Shown here: piece by piece, positions 17,206-26,167 of the stretch
Layout of the letters: each line of letters opens with the position of its first letter
Position numbering within the stretch: position 1 is the first letter of the stretch
NCBI GenBank assembly: GCA_050954885.1
Contig: JBPBPI010000059.1
Location: 1-47,292, forward strand
Reading direction: 5' to 3'
Length of the DNA stretch: 47,292 bases
Source: JBPBPI01 sp050954885
GTDB lineage: Bacteria; Pseudomonadota; Alphaproteobacteria; Caedimonadales; Caedimonadaceae
Made by a program: the position numbers and the translations under genes
The notes under the pieces: generated by a model
What the model was told of the DNA's origin: nothing
What the model saw: the letters and a program-made list of their open reading frames with translations, nothing else
The model's database searches: none

Positions 17206-17652
17206 TTATTTTTTAACAGTTGCAACTGCTGCCGCGACATCTCCGCCAATTTTGGCAGCATGTTCTGCTCTTTTAAGAACGCTGTCTACGGCGCCACCAA
17301 GACTGACACCTTCAAGACTTTTTTGACTAATGTAGCCGGCTTTATATCCTGCCGCTTTGGCTTTATTGTTACAATCTAAGATTGCTTTGGTGACCGTATG
17401 ACCACATCCGTCTAAACAGGGAGAACATTTAAACCCACCGGCAAGACCTGTGAAGAACGATTTGGCATCGTGAACCTTTTCGCCTTTATAATTGACCATC
17501 TCATATCCTAAAAGAGTTTCACGGCCATCTGCATCAACAACAGTACAGGAAACTGTTTTATCTGGGCAATCGGCATAAGATGATGAATTTGTTAATAATA
17601 AAAAGCTTATTAAAGCTGTATAAAGAAAATTTTTACTTGAAATACGTGCCAT
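17206..17652 (-). CDS. Small secreted cysteine-rich protein, unknown function
   Basis: A 148-residue protein with a clear signal peptide (LYTALISFLLLTNSSSYA, cleavage before DCPDK). The mature part has six cysteines, in DCPDKTVSC, KCSPCLDGCG and ILDCN, enough for three disulfide bonds, and a C-terminal Ala/Lys-rich helix ending VAAAVATVKK. No family recognised. The start is supported by GGGGAAT upstream. A periplasmic or extracellular place is likely. In a host-associated bacterium a small exported disulfide-rich protein could be an effector, but nothing in the sequence proves it. Confidence 0.7.
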   Translation of the reverse strand: MARISSKNFLYTALISFLLLTNSSSYADCPDKTVSCTVVDADGRETLLGYEMVNYKGEKVHDAKSFFTGLAGGFKCSPCLDGCGHTVTKAILDCNNKAKAAGYKAGYISQKSLEGVSLGGAVDSVLKRAEHAAKIGGDVAAAVATVKK

Positions 17653-17878
17653 TTAGATTCCCCAATTATTTTTTTATTTCATTAAACACAATTAAGGCTA
17701 TCACCGATTTAAAAATGTTGCATCAAAAAAATATAAAGATGAATAGAGATGAAAATAATTCTTTGAAATCTATAATTTTATTATACTAATAAATCAATAT
17801 CTTCACACAATCCTTGTTCTTCGCATCCGACCTTGTTAAGTTAAGGACAATTTATAACCATTGAATGCAAGTAATCAA

Positions 17879-19243
17879 ATGCGTAAATTTTTTGGAACCG
17901 ATGGTATGCGAGGACGCGCCAACCAATTTCCTATGACACCTGATATTTTAATGAAGCTGGCGACTTGTGCCGGTAACTATTTTAAGAAGGGCCGGACACA
18001 CCCCAAAGTTGTGATTGCTAAAGACACCCGTTTGTCAGGCTATATGATTGAACCTGCCTTGGTGTCAGGATTTGTGGCCGTTGGGATGGATGTGTTGCTG
18101 GTAGGTCCTCTGCCGACGCCTGCGATTTCAATGCTGGTGCGCTCATTACGTGCCGATTTGGGTGTGATGATTTCTGCCTCTCATAATCCTTATGAAGACA
18201 ACGGCATCAAATTATTTGATCGACATGGTTTTAAATTAAGTGACGATGTTGAGCGAGAAATTGAATCTCATTTGATGGAAGAGGGTCTTTCCAAGCTTAT
18301 TGAACCCTCTGAGCTGGGCCGTGCCAAACGATTGGATGATGCACCCGGGCGGTATATTGAATCTGTCAAATCCACTTTTCCCAAAGATCTTAAATTAAAT
18401 GGTCTTAAAATTGTGATCGATTGCGCCCACGGAGCCGCGTATAAAGTGGCTCCCACAGTTTTGTGGGAATTGGGGGCTGATATTATTCCCATTCATGATC
18501 AACCTGACGGACGCAACATCAATCATGAATGTGGTGCCACCGATGTGCGTGCCTTACAAAAGGCTGTGCTTGAGCATAAAGCGGATGTTGGCATTGCCTT
18601 AGACGGAGACGCCGATCGTATCGTCATGGTGGACGAAAAAGGAAAAATCCTGGATGGTGATCAATTACTAGCTCTGATTTCAAAATCTTGGCTTGAGAGA
18701 GGACAATTGCGTGGTCAGTGCGTGGTTGGCACTGTTATGGCTAATTTAGGATTTGAACGATTTTTGAAGGGACTTGATTTAAAGTTAATTCGAACATCTG
18801 TAGGTGATCGCTATGTTGGTGAATATATGCGGACCCATCAATGTAATGTAGGTGGCGAACAATCCGGTCATATTATTTTAAGTGATTATGCCCGTACCGG
18901 TGATGGACTTATGGCAAGTCTACAAATCTTAGCGGTCATTGTAGCGCAACAGAAAGCAGTATCTGAGGTGGCACACGTATTTGAACCTATGCCTCAAATT
19001 TTACAAAATATTCGTTTTCAAAATAATGGAAAAATGCCCCTTGAAAATCGACGGATTATTAAGAGCATTGAAGACGGTATTAAAAGATTGGGCACACAAG
19101 GGCATTTGTTGGTCCGAAAGTCAGGGACTGAACCTTTACTGCGTCTGATGGCACAAGGAGAGGATGAAACGTTGATTCAAAATGTGATTGGCGATATCAC
19201 AAATGTGATCCATCAAGAAGGCTTTATTGACATCAAAGTTTAG
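17879..19243 (+). CDS. glmM: Phosphoglucosamine mutase
   Basis: A 454-residue enzyme that interconverts glucosamine-6-phosphate and glucosamine-1-phosphate on the way to UDP-GlcNAc for peptidoglycan and lipopolysaccharide. Motifs: the family start RKFFGTDGMRGRAN, the phosphoserine loop MISASHNPYEDNG (active Ser about residue 101), the metal loop DGDADRIVMVDE, the sugar loop GGEQSGHII and the C-terminal phosphate loop VRKSGTEPLLRLM. I use the ATG at 17879 because it matches the family N-terminus, though the nearest good ribosome site (AAGGA at 17843) fits better to an in-frame TTG at 17861 that would add six residues. First gene of a run with serC and ccmAB. Confidence 0.96.
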   Translation: MRKFFGTDGMRGRANQFPMTPDILMKLATCAGNYFKKGRTHPKVVIAKDTRLSGYMIEPALVSGFVAVGMDVLLVGPLPTPAISMLVRSLRADLGVMISASHNPYEDNGIKLFDRHGFKLSDDVEREIESHLMEEGLSKLIEPSELGRAKRLDDAPGRYIESVKSTFPKDLKLNGLKIVIDCAHGAAYKVAPTVLWELGADIIPIHDQPDGRNINHECGATDVRALQKAVLEHKADVGIALDGDADRIVMVDEKGKILDGDQLLALISKSWLERGQLRGQCVVGTVMANLGFERFLKGLDLKLIRTSVGDRYVGEYMRTHQCNVGGEQSGHIILSDYARTGDGLMASLQILAVIVAQQKAVSEVAHVFEPMPQILQNIRFQNNGKMPLENRRIIKSIEDGIKRLGTQGHLLVRKSGTEPLLRLMAQGEDETLIQNVIGDITNVIHQEGFIDIKV

Positions 19244-19253
19244 GTAAAGATCA

Positions 19254-20360
19254 GTGAAACCCAATATTAAACCACAAAATCCTCATTTTGCCTCTGGCCC
19301 GTGTGCCAAATATAACTCTTGGCAATTGACAGATTTAGAAGGTGCCTTGATCGGTCGTTCTCATCGCTCAAAAGCGGCGATTCAAAGAATTGAAGAGGTT
19401 ATAGCTCTGACACGTCAAGTGTTAGAAATTCCAGACTCTTATCATGTGGCACTGATTTCAGGATCGGCAACAGGGGCTATGGAGTGTTTGCTCTGGAATT
19501 TTCTGGGCAACCGACCGGTTGATGTTTTTGCCTGGGACGTCTTTGGCCAACGTTGGGCCGATGATATTAATCAAGAGCTTAAACTTGATCAGGTTACAGT
19601 ATTTCAACCGGGCACAACGTTGGCACAAAGCCGCGCGCGTCATGATGTAGTGTTCACTTGGAATGCTACAACCTCTGGCACTTGTGTCTCTCAAAATATT
19701 GAATTGTTTCCTTCGGAAGATCGGCTTGTTCTTTGTGATGCAACTTCGGCGGTCTTTGCTGTGCCATTATTGTGGAACTTTTTAGACGCCACAGCTTTTT
19801 CTTGGCAAAAAGGACTGGGTGGTGAGGCTGGACAAGGGGTTATTATTTTAAGTCCAAAGGCCATGAAGCATCTTGCAACATATAAACCTAACTGGCCTAT
19901 TCCTTATTTGTTTAGATTGTCCCAAGATTTGCAGGTTAAGACACCGATTTTTCAAGGTCAGACCCTTAATACAATTTCAATGTTGGTGCTAGAAGATGCC
20001 TATCAAGCTTTGAAGTGGTGTCAAGAAATGGGGGGGATGTCAGGTCTTTATAAAAAAACTTTAGAAAATTTTAACACAATCAAAATGTGGGTTGAAAAGA
20101 CACCTTGGATTGATTTTTTGGAAACTCGCTCTGCGTATCGATCGCCCACATCTATATGTCTAAAATTTACAAGTAATGTGACGTGGGATTGGATTGATCA
20201 ATTTTATGCTTTGATTGAACAAGAACAGGTTGGATTCGATTTGAAGAATCATCGTCGCGCACCACCAAGCCTTCGGATATGGGCAGGACCCACGGTTGAA
20301 AAAGAAAACATTGAAGCTTTGCTTCCTTGGCTGACTTGGGCTTATAATTTAATGAAATAG
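19254..20360 (+). CDS. serC: Phosphoserine aminotransferase
   Basis: A 368-residue PLP enzyme making 3-phosphoserine from 3-phosphohydroxypyruvate, and also used in pyridoxal phosphate synthesis. It resembles the alphaproteobacterial/archaeal-type SerC: KPQNPHFASGPCAKY at the start, IGRSHRS, SGSATGAME, CDATSAVFA (Asp162 binds the pyridine N) and FSWQKGLGGEAG with the Schiff-base lysine at 186. Start is GTG at 19254, 10 bp after the glmM stop, so translation is probably coupled. serA and serB are not adjacent. Confidence 0.93.
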   Translation: MKPNIKPQNPHFASGPCAKYNSWQLTDLEGALIGRSHRSKAAIQRIEEVIALTRQVLEIPDSYHVALISGSATGAMECLLWNFLGNRPVDVFAWDVFGQRWADDINQELKLDQVTVFQPGTTLAQSRARHDVVFTWNATTSGTCVSQNIELFPSEDRLVLCDATSAVFAVPLLWNFLDATAFSWQKGLGGEAGQGVIILSPKAMKHLATYKPNWPIPYLFRLSQDLQVKTPIFQGQTLNTISMLVLEDAYQALKWCQEMGGMSGLYKKTLENFNTIKMWVEKTPWIDFLETRSAYRSPTSICLKFTSNVTWDWIDQFYALIEQEQVGFDLKNHRRAPPSLRIWAGPTVEKENIEALLPWLTWAYNLMK

Positions 20361-20381
20361 AATTAAACGATAAAGATATAC

Positions 20382-21008
20382 ATGATAAGGGCAGACACAG
20401 TTGTTTTAAAAAGAGGACGCCGCCTGTTACTATCAGGTCTTTCTTTTGACCTTAACCCGGGACAGTGTCTTGAAATTGTTGGCCCCAATGGATGTGGCAA
20501 AACGTCATTACTGAAATTATTGTCTCAACTGACACAACCCTTTAAGGGATCGATTCATTATTCTCTTCTTGATCAAAAACCTCTGTATTTAGCCCTTAAA
20601 TCAGGATTTGATCCTGAACGATCTGTTTGGGATAATCTTTGTTATCTTTTAGCTCTTGAAAATCGTGACGATAAAAATCTTGAAAATATTTTTGTAAAAT
20701 TTCAATTACAGTACTTTAAAGACAAACCCTATGGCTTTCTATCGGCTGGTCAAAAGCAACGCGCCCATTTAATGCGATTGCTATTATGGCCACGTCAATG
20801 TTGGTTGTTAGACGAGCCAATTACATCTTTGGATCAAGAAGGCGAAGATCTTTTAAGGCAGATTTGTCATGATCACCTGACAAAAGGGGGATCAATTTTG
20901 GTTGCAACGCCACGACCGCTGGGTATCGGTAAAGTGATTGATCTGACAAAATTAGAGGCTCTTCGTTTTGATTTTTTTGAAGAGTCAGAAGAAGTTAAAT
21001 GGGCTTGA
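20382..21008 (+). CDS. ccmA: Haem exporter ATPase CcmA (cytochrome c maturation)
   Basis: A 208-residue ABC ATPase. Walker A is GPNGCGKT (34-41), the signature is LSAGQKQR (120-127) and Walker B is WLLDEP (141-146). With CcmB it drives release of haem-loaded CcmE in the cytochrome c maturation system I. The short length and the LxSGLxFDLxPGQ start are typical of CcmA. Its last 10 bases overlap the ccmB start, so the two are coupled. The remaining ccm genes (C-H) are not in the window. Confidence 0.92.
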   Translation: MIRADTVVLKRGRRLLLSGLSFDLNPGQCLEIVGPNGCGKTSLLKLLSQLTQPFKGSIHYSLLDQKPLYLALKSGFDPERSVWDNLCYLLALENRDDKNLENIFVKFQLQYFKDKPYGFLSAGQKQRAHLMRLLLWPRQCWLLDEPITSLDQEGEDLLRQICHDHLTKGGSILVATPRPLGIGKVIDLTKLEALRFDFFEESEEVKWA

Positions 21009-21655
21009 AAATACATCCTTTGCTATATCAAGAAATTCGGCGTCTAGGTTTTCATGTTCGTGATTTAATTTTAGTACAGTTTTTAAATTTAACTACCTTG
21101 AGTATTTTTTCTTTTTTGTTGCAAGAGATATTAATTTTATACCCAAAAGTGGGAGTGTGCTTTTTTTGGTTAACCCAGGGATCTGCCATTTTACTTCTCA
21201 GTGATCGTTTGTTTAGTAAAGATCTCAATCAAGGTTTTTTTGAAAACATTTTTAATTCCTCAACCTCATTGTCCGGTTTTATTGGCTTACGATGGTTTTT
21301 ATTTGCAGTATCTTTTGCCATGTCAAGTGCGGTGATAATGCCCATTTCTTTAACGGTTTTGACATTAAATTTAGATTTGTGGGTTTATTTTTTGCTTTTC
21401 ATTTTCCCCTATACCATACTGATGATGGGCTACAGCAGTTTGCTATCGCTTTTGACCCACGGTATGAGAAGTTATCTGATGCCAATCTTGCTTTTTCCAA
21501 TCACAGTGCCTGTGTTAATTTTGGTGACATCCGGCAGTTTAGGTATTGATGTTAAAATGTGTTTTTTGTGTATAGTTGCACTTTTATTATGTGTACTCCC
21601 TTTCATCCTTTACTTAATAAAATTTATTCTCCAAGATATTTGGGAATCTTGTTAA
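20999..21655 (+). CDS. ccmB: Haem exporter permease CcmB (cytochrome c maturation)
   Basis: A 218-residue protein with six hydrophobic helices. It begins HPLLYQEIRRLG..RDLILVQF, contains the conserved SDRLFSKDLNQGFFE loop and IGLRWF, and pairs with the CcmA ATPase encoded immediately before. The ATG at 20999 lies inside the ccmA stop region. A 9-bp AT-rich inverted repeat with one bulge (21698-21725) follows the stop and could be a weak terminator. Confidence 0.9.
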   Translation: MGLKIHPLLYQEIRRLGFHVRDLILVQFLNLTTLSIFSFLLQEILILYPKVGVCFFWLTQGSAILLLSDRLFSKDLNQGFFENIFNSSTSLSGFIGLRWFLFAVSFAMSSAVIMPISLTVLTLNLDLWVYFLLFIFPYTILMMGYSSLLSLLTHGMRSYLMPILLFPITVPVLILVTSGSLGIDVKMCFLCIVALLLCVLPFILYLIKFILQDIWESC

Positions 21656-21818
21656 GACATTTTTAAGTATCCGATTTTATCCTATTTTCAATTATTAAAT
21701 ATTTTGTTTAAAAAGCAAAAATATTTAACTCTTTTTAATAGAATTATATTTCAATAGAGATAGGAAGATAAAATTTGAGGCGTTTATTTTGACGTCTCAT
21801 TTACCAAGGAGAAAGATG

Positions 21819-23708
21819 ATGAGGGAGAGTATTCAACATAAATTGGATGTCGTTCGGCCTCCACGTGTACACATTACATACGATGTTGAATTGGCCGGTG
21901 CCATAACATCACGCGAATTGCCTTATGTATTAGGCATTATTGTTGACTTGTCAGGTATGTCTGAGGTTGAAAAACCTTTGTTAAAAGACCGTAAGTTCAT
22001 TGACATGGCCAGTGATAATTTCAATGACATTATGAAGTCCATCAGCCCCCAATTGAGGGCGACCATTAAAAACAAAGTAGGGGACGCCAAAACACCCCTT
22101 GATTTAAATTTGACTTTTTCGTCAATGGATGATTTTGGACCGACAAATTTGGTTCTTCAAGTGCCAGAGATGAAAAATTTACACGACTCCCGCGTGCGCC
22201 TTAATGACTTGCTCAGTAAATTGGACGGCAACGAAGTGTTGAATAAATCACTCGATGGTGTGATCTCAGGCGAGACCAAAGATACCGATGCCGGTCATTT
22301 GATCAAGGAAGCAAATTTAATTCGCGATCCTTCTCAAACCGAAAACACTAAAGCCATCATCAATGAATTTTTAGAATTGGTGAAAGATGAGAAAAAACCA
22401 TCCGGTAGTGCCATTGCAGTTGTCACACAAAGAATGGCAGAACTCGATCAAACCCTTTCCAATCAATTGAACGAACTTCTGCATAATCCAGACTTTCAAA
22501 AAATTGAAGCCACATGGCGCGGTCTCGATTTCTTGCTCAGAAATACCGATCAAAGTTCTCGTCTCAAGATTCGTGTTTTGAACATTTCACGTCAAGAATT
22601 GCAATACGATCTTGAAAGAGCCATGGAATTTGACCAAAGTCAACTTTTCAAGAAAGTTTATGAAGAAGAATACGGCACCTTTGGTGGATCACCTTTCTCA
22701 ATCCTGATGTCAGAAATTGAATTTGGCCGGTCTCCTGAAGACATCGAACTATTGACCAAAATCTCACAAGTGGCTGCTGCCGCCCATGCGCCTTTTGTCG
22801 CCGCTGCCAGTCCTACTTTGTTTGATCTTGATAGTTTTAATGATCTGGGTCATCCTCGGGATTTGTCACGGATTTTTGATAACACAGAACTCGGTAAATG
22901 GAATTCTTTCCGGGAATCTGAAGATTCACGTTATGTTGCTCTAACATTGCCTCATGTGTTAATGCGGGCACCTTATGGCAACAACGGCACCATCGTCTAT
23001 GGCATGGACTTCCAAGAGGACATCGATGGTACAGACAATTCAAAATTCTGTTGGGGATCACCCGCTTGGGCTTTGGCACAACGCGTTTTGAATTCAGCCG
23101 CTTTGTACTCCTGGCCTGCCGCTATCCGCGGTGTCGAAAGTGGTGGACTTGTCGAAGATTTGCCTTACTACACCTTCAAAACCACCGATGGGGACGTTGC
23201 TTTAAAATGTCCAACGGAAGTGGCTATTACAGATCGTCGTGAGAAGGAATTAGGTGAACTTGGCTTTATATCCCTCTGTCATTGTAAAAATCATGATTAT
23301 GCCGCGTTCTTTAGTTCACAAACAGCCCAAAAGACAAAGTTGTATAATCTAGATGAAGCCAATGCCAATGCCCGTTTGTCCACAAGACTGACCTATATGT
23401 TGGCCGCCTCACGCTTTGCTCATTATATCAAAGTTTTGATGCGCGATAAAATTGGTAGCTCTATGTCACGTAAAAATATTGAAACTTATCTAAATAATTG
23501 GTTAGCTTCTTATGTTTTATTGAGTGATGAAGCTGGACAAATTGCCAAATCACGCTTTCCTTTAAGAGAAGGAAGAGTCACAGTTGTCGAAGTCCCTGGA
23601 CAACCAGGTAGCTATCGTGCTGTGGTATTCTTAAGACCACATTTTCAATTAGAAGAATTAACAGCTTCGATCCGACTGGTGGCCACATTGCCAAAGTCAG
23701 CTGTTTAA
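21819..23708 (+). CDS. tssBC: Fused T6SS sheath protein TssB-TssC
   Basis: A 629-residue single chain containing both contractile-sheath subunits of the type VI secretion system. Residues 1-150 are TssB/VipA (QHKLDVVRPPRVHITYDVE, LLKDRKFIDMASDNFNDIM, FSSMDDFGPTN, LLSKLDGNEVLNKSL). A linker of about 30 residues (GETKDTDAGH region) leads straight into TssC/VipB from about 180 (LHNPDFQKIEATWRGLDFL, VYEEEYGTFGGSPF, AAAAHAPFVAAASP, IRGVESGGLVEDLP, FLRPHFQLEELTASIRLV). No stop or frameshift occurs at the joint. The ATG at 21819 has AAGGAG 7 bp upstream; the ATG at 21816 is a near alternative. Normally these are two genes of about 165 and 490 residues. Confidence 0.93.
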   Translation: MRESIQHKLDVVRPPRVHITYDVELAGAITSRELPYVLGIIVDLSGMSEVEKPLLKDRKFIDMASDNFNDIMKSISPQLRATIKNKVGDAKTPLDLNLTFSSMDDFGPTNLVLQVPEMKNLHDSRVRLNDLLSKLDGNEVLNKSLDGVISGETKDTDAGHLIKEANLIRDPSQTENTKAIINEFLELVKDEKKPSGSAIAVVTQRMAELDQTLSNQLNELLHNPDFQKIEATWRGLDFLLRNTDQSSRLKIRVLNISRQELQYDLERAMEFDQSQLFKKVYEEEYGTFGGSPFSILMSEIEFGRSPEDIELLTKISQVAAAAHAPFVAAASPTLFDLDSFNDLGHPRDLSRIFDNTELGKWNSFRESEDSRYVALTLPHVLMRAPYGNNGTIVYGMDFQEDIDGTDNSKFCWGSPAWALAQRVLNSAALYSWPAAIRGVESGGLVEDLPYYTFKTTDGDVALKCPTEVAITDRREKELGELGFISLCHCKNHDYAAFFSSQTAQKTKLYNLDEANANARLSTRLTYMLAASRFAHYIKVLMRDKIGSSMSRKNIETYLNNWLASYVLLSDEAGQIAKSRFPLREGRVTVVEVPGQPGSYRAVVFLRPHFQLEELTASIRLVATLPKSAV

Positions 23709-23735
23709 TAAAAATAAGAAAAATAGGAGAGCATC

Positions 23736-24338
23736 ATGGCAACTATAATAAAAAATCAACGCTCAAGAACTCTTGAAGTCTTGTCAAAAATTAACGTATC
23801 ATTAGAAGAATATCTTGGCATTGACGATAACCAACGATTAGCAACGCCAAGATATATGATCAGAATGGATTCATTATTATCTTCACAAGTCGAAAATTTT
23901 AATGATGCAATTCAGTTGTATGAGTATGATCTTGATATGTCCCGTACTACTGATTCAAATATTGGAGATACCAAACAGGCGTCAGGACGTGTAGAATTTT
24001 CTAATCCTGTTATTTTTATCTCTAATGTAACCTTTACACCTACCTTAACTCAACGTTTGATTGATGGTATAATAATTGAAAAAATTGAATTTATACGACT
24101 CCAAAATATCGAGAAAAAAAATCAGCCTGCTGAAACTATAACTTTTAAAAATTGTTATTTTCAAGCTATTGCTTTAAGAAAGACTATTTTAGTTGGTGAT
24201 TTCAGATTCTCAGAATATTCACATTGGTTATCTTCTATTAGCCAAGATGGCAAAAACAATGGTAATTTAGCTGCAAGTTATAATCTTGTTACCGGTAATA
24301 GTGATGTAAGTAGTGGTGGCGATGGTGAAGAGGCATAA
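23736..24338 (+). CDS. hcp: Hcp-like T6SS tube protein (TssD), divergent
   Basis: A 200-residue beta-rich protein. The middle looks like an Hcp barrel: GRVEFSNPVIFISNVTFTP, RLIDGIIIEKIEFIRLQ, then ETITFKNCYFQAIAL. A non-typical extension of about 60 residues precedes it and a Gly/Ser/Asp-rich tail (SSGGDGEEA) ends it, making it longer than the usual 160-172. Sequence similarity alone is weak; the call rests mostly on its place between the sheath gene and tssE, the order B-C-D-E seen in many T6SS clusters. The gene is visibly more AT-rich than tssBC. TAGGAGAG precedes the ATG. Confidence 0.7.
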   Translation: MATIIKNQRSRTLEVLSKINVSLEEYLGIDDNQRLATPRYMIRMDSLLSSQVENFNDAIQLYEYDLDMSRTTDSNIGDTKQASGRVEFSNPVIFISNVTFTPTLTQRLIDGIIIEKIEFIRLQNIEKKNQPAETITFKNCYFQAIALRKTILVGDFRFSEYSHWLSSISQDGKNNGNLAASYNLVTGNSDVSSGGDGEEA

Positions 24339-24356
24339 ATGAAAAATTAAAGTCTC

Positions 24357-24836
24357 ATGAAACCCAACCGTCAGATGTTAACAAAATTAGATCGGAAAGA
24401 GAGCCAAGTCTCTCTTTTCGATCGTCTTTGTTGGAACGAATATCAAGAATTAGAGACCGATTTGGACGCTTATAAAGCGTCGATTCAACGCGAGTTAGAG
24501 ATTATTTTAAACACCCGTCCCACCGCTCTAAATTGGAATTTCAGCGACCAATCTGAGGAGATGGTACGTCGTTTGCCAGAATATTTTGGTCTGCATGATT
24601 TTATCCTTGAACAAGCCTCGAATAATTTAGGACGTCTGAAGGTAGCTCAAGAAATTAAGACAGTGATTGAGCTGTATGAACCACGTCTTAAAAATGTCAC
24701 CGTTAAATTCAATGTAAAGTTGATTCAAAATTCATCGGTCTTTATCGAAATTACCGGCGATATTTTTTATCAAAACACCGTTGAGCGGGCGGCTTTTCGC
24801 CTGCGTGTCTTTAACCTTTTTCAAAATAAAGTATAG
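24357..24836 (+). CDS. tssE: T6SS baseplate protein TssE (gp25-like)
   Basis: A 159-residue member of the gp25/TssE lysozyme-like baseplate family. Matching stretches are SLFDRLCWNEYQ near the start, ASIQRELEIILNTRP (the Arg/Glu-rich helix and NTR turn shared by the family), RLPEYFGLHDFI, and IELYEPRLKNVTVKF, the conserved EPRL motif. It joins the wedge that anchors the sheath. It starts 18 bp after hcp, with no clear ribosome site, so it is probably translated by coupling. Confidence 0.85.
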   Translation: MKPNRQMLTKLDRKESQVSLFDRLCWNEYQELETDLDAYKASIQRELEIILNTRPTALNWNFSDQSEEMVRRLPEYFGLHDFILEQASNNLGRLKVAQEIKTVIELYEPRLKNVTVKFNVKLIQNSSVFIEITGDIFYQNTVERAAFRLRVFNLFQNKV

Positions 24837-24858
24837 CGTGTGATATTGAAGAAAAGTC

Positions 24859-24883
24859 CTGAGCAAAGCTCAGTGTATTTTTC
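24859..24883 (+). terminator. Likely terminator of the T6SS minicluster
   Basis: CTGAGC (24859-24864) and GCTCAG (24868-24873) form a tight stem with an AAA loop, followed by TGTATTTTTCT. It lies 22 bp after tssE and just before the end of the opposite-strand glycosyltransferase gene, which suggests the T6SS transcript ends with tssE. Confidence 0.55.
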
Positions 24884-24890
24884 TGTAAGT

Positions 24891-25967
24891 TTAAGATGAT
24901 ATTTTCTTAATATAATAAGCCACCAACTTTTTGATGTAATCACCTTTGCCATTGAGGAATTTTAAAAGAATATTAAATGCCCAATAATAAGTCGGTCGGA
25001 ACATCATTTGAATTTTATCAGCGATCGGTTGATTTAGGGGCGGTACATCACAATATTTATAATAATCCTTCAACCAGGAATGATACAAAATGGCTGTTTT
25101 ATAAATGTCAGGCACTGAAAATAACAAATGTAATTCAATATATTTTAAAGACGTCAACGCAAATTGTGTTTGATCCAATACCAAAAAATTATTGGCAATC
25201 AAACGCTCAGATAACACAACATTGTGATGCGAGACATCTTGGGTGTGCGCAAAATCAAGGGATGGATAAAATTTTTTGAAGAAGCTTGAGGTGATATATT
25301 CCTCAGGTGACATCTTCCAAAGACGGGCGGGAAATAAATCATGATGATGTTTGGGATGAGTTAAAAACCATTGAGAGAATTCAGGCTCAGGGGTCAGAGG
25401 AATGTCGTAAAGGTTCCACAAATCTTCTTTATATCCAAAGTAGGCCCAATCGCTGATGTGATAGGGACGATGGGTTTCAAGACCAAGATTTATCTCTCTT
25501 TTTAAGCTATGAATACTAAAGGCCAGGATACGACTTTTGACAAATTTGCAATCTGGGTCATAATGATTAAAATGGTCAAAAAAATTCAAAAAAGATTTTG
25601 AAAAGACAAACAAATCCGACCGAACTTTAAAGACATACTTTCTGGTAGCCGCTTCAATGCCATTTCTGGTTGAGGTAATGAGTCGGTTGCAATTGTTAAA
25701 TATTTTATCCTCGCGGTAGATAAAGCTGGTGGCACCTGGATCGTCTGAGATCACCAATTTATCATGAGGAATGCCACTCACATCTGAGCCTTGCCAGGTC
25801 GAGAGAATCAATTCACTTGTTGGGAATAATTTTTTGAGCCGCTGACACACCAGTTTTGTCGTGTGATCCGTGATGCCAAAACTAGAATTCAACAAAATGG
25901 GACCCTGAACCACAATTGAGATATCTTGATCTTGAATTGAAAATTTCTTATTGAGGTTCATGCCCAT
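24891..25967 (-). CDS. WavE-type lipopolysaccharide biosynthesis glycosyltransferase
   Basis: A 358-residue protein of the WavE family. The N-terminus has the family pattern ISIVVQGPILL, then SELILSTWQGSDVSGI and KLVISDDPGA, which form a GT-A-like nucleotide-sugar site, followed by YVFKVRSDLFVF with the metal-binding-type RxDxx motif and ISDWAYFG. WavE homologues act in lipopolysaccharide core or surface-glycan assembly. The start at 25967 follows AAAGGGG by 6 bp. It is convergent with the T6SS genes and is not in an obvious glycan operon, so its acceptor is unknown. Confidence 0.8.
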   Translation of the reverse strand: MGMNLNKKFSIQDQDISIVVQGPILLNSSFGITDHTTKLVCQRLKKLFPTSELILSTWQGSDVSGIPHDKLVISDDPGATSFIYREDKIFNNCNRLITSTRNGIEAATRKYVFKVRSDLFVFSKSFLNFFDHFNHYDPDCKFVKSRILAFSIHSLKREINLGLETHRPYHISDWAYFGYKEDLWNLYDIPLTPEPEFSQWFLTHPKHHHDLFPARLWKMSPEEYITSSFFKKFYPSLDFAHTQDVSHHNVVLSERLIANNFLVLDQTQFALTSLKYIELHLLFSVPDIYKTAILYHSWLKDYYKYCDVPPLNQPIADKIQMMFRPTYYWAFNILLKFLNGKGDYIKKLVAYYIKKISS

Positions 25968-26090
25968 AAAATACCCCTTTAAATTTATATAATTTTAAGG
26001 ATATTAAAACATATCAACAAATTCACCTATAAAGAAATCAAGTATTTATCTTTAAAACAATACATCAGAGAAAAAATAGATGAAAAATTT

Positions 26091-26120
26091 TTGCTTAAAA
26101 TACCAAAATTTAGCTTATAG
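26091..26120 (+). promoter_or_regulatory. Possible promoter of tRNA-Thr
   Basis: TTGCTT at 26091-26096 and TTATAG at 26115-26120 with an 18-bp spacer, about 50 bp upstream of the tRNA. The match is moderate and an alternative -10 (TATGAT near 26145) exists. Confidence 0.3.
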
Positions 26121-26167
26121 CCTCTTGAATCCTGAAAACAGCTATGATAGTGCTTACAGGCATGAAA

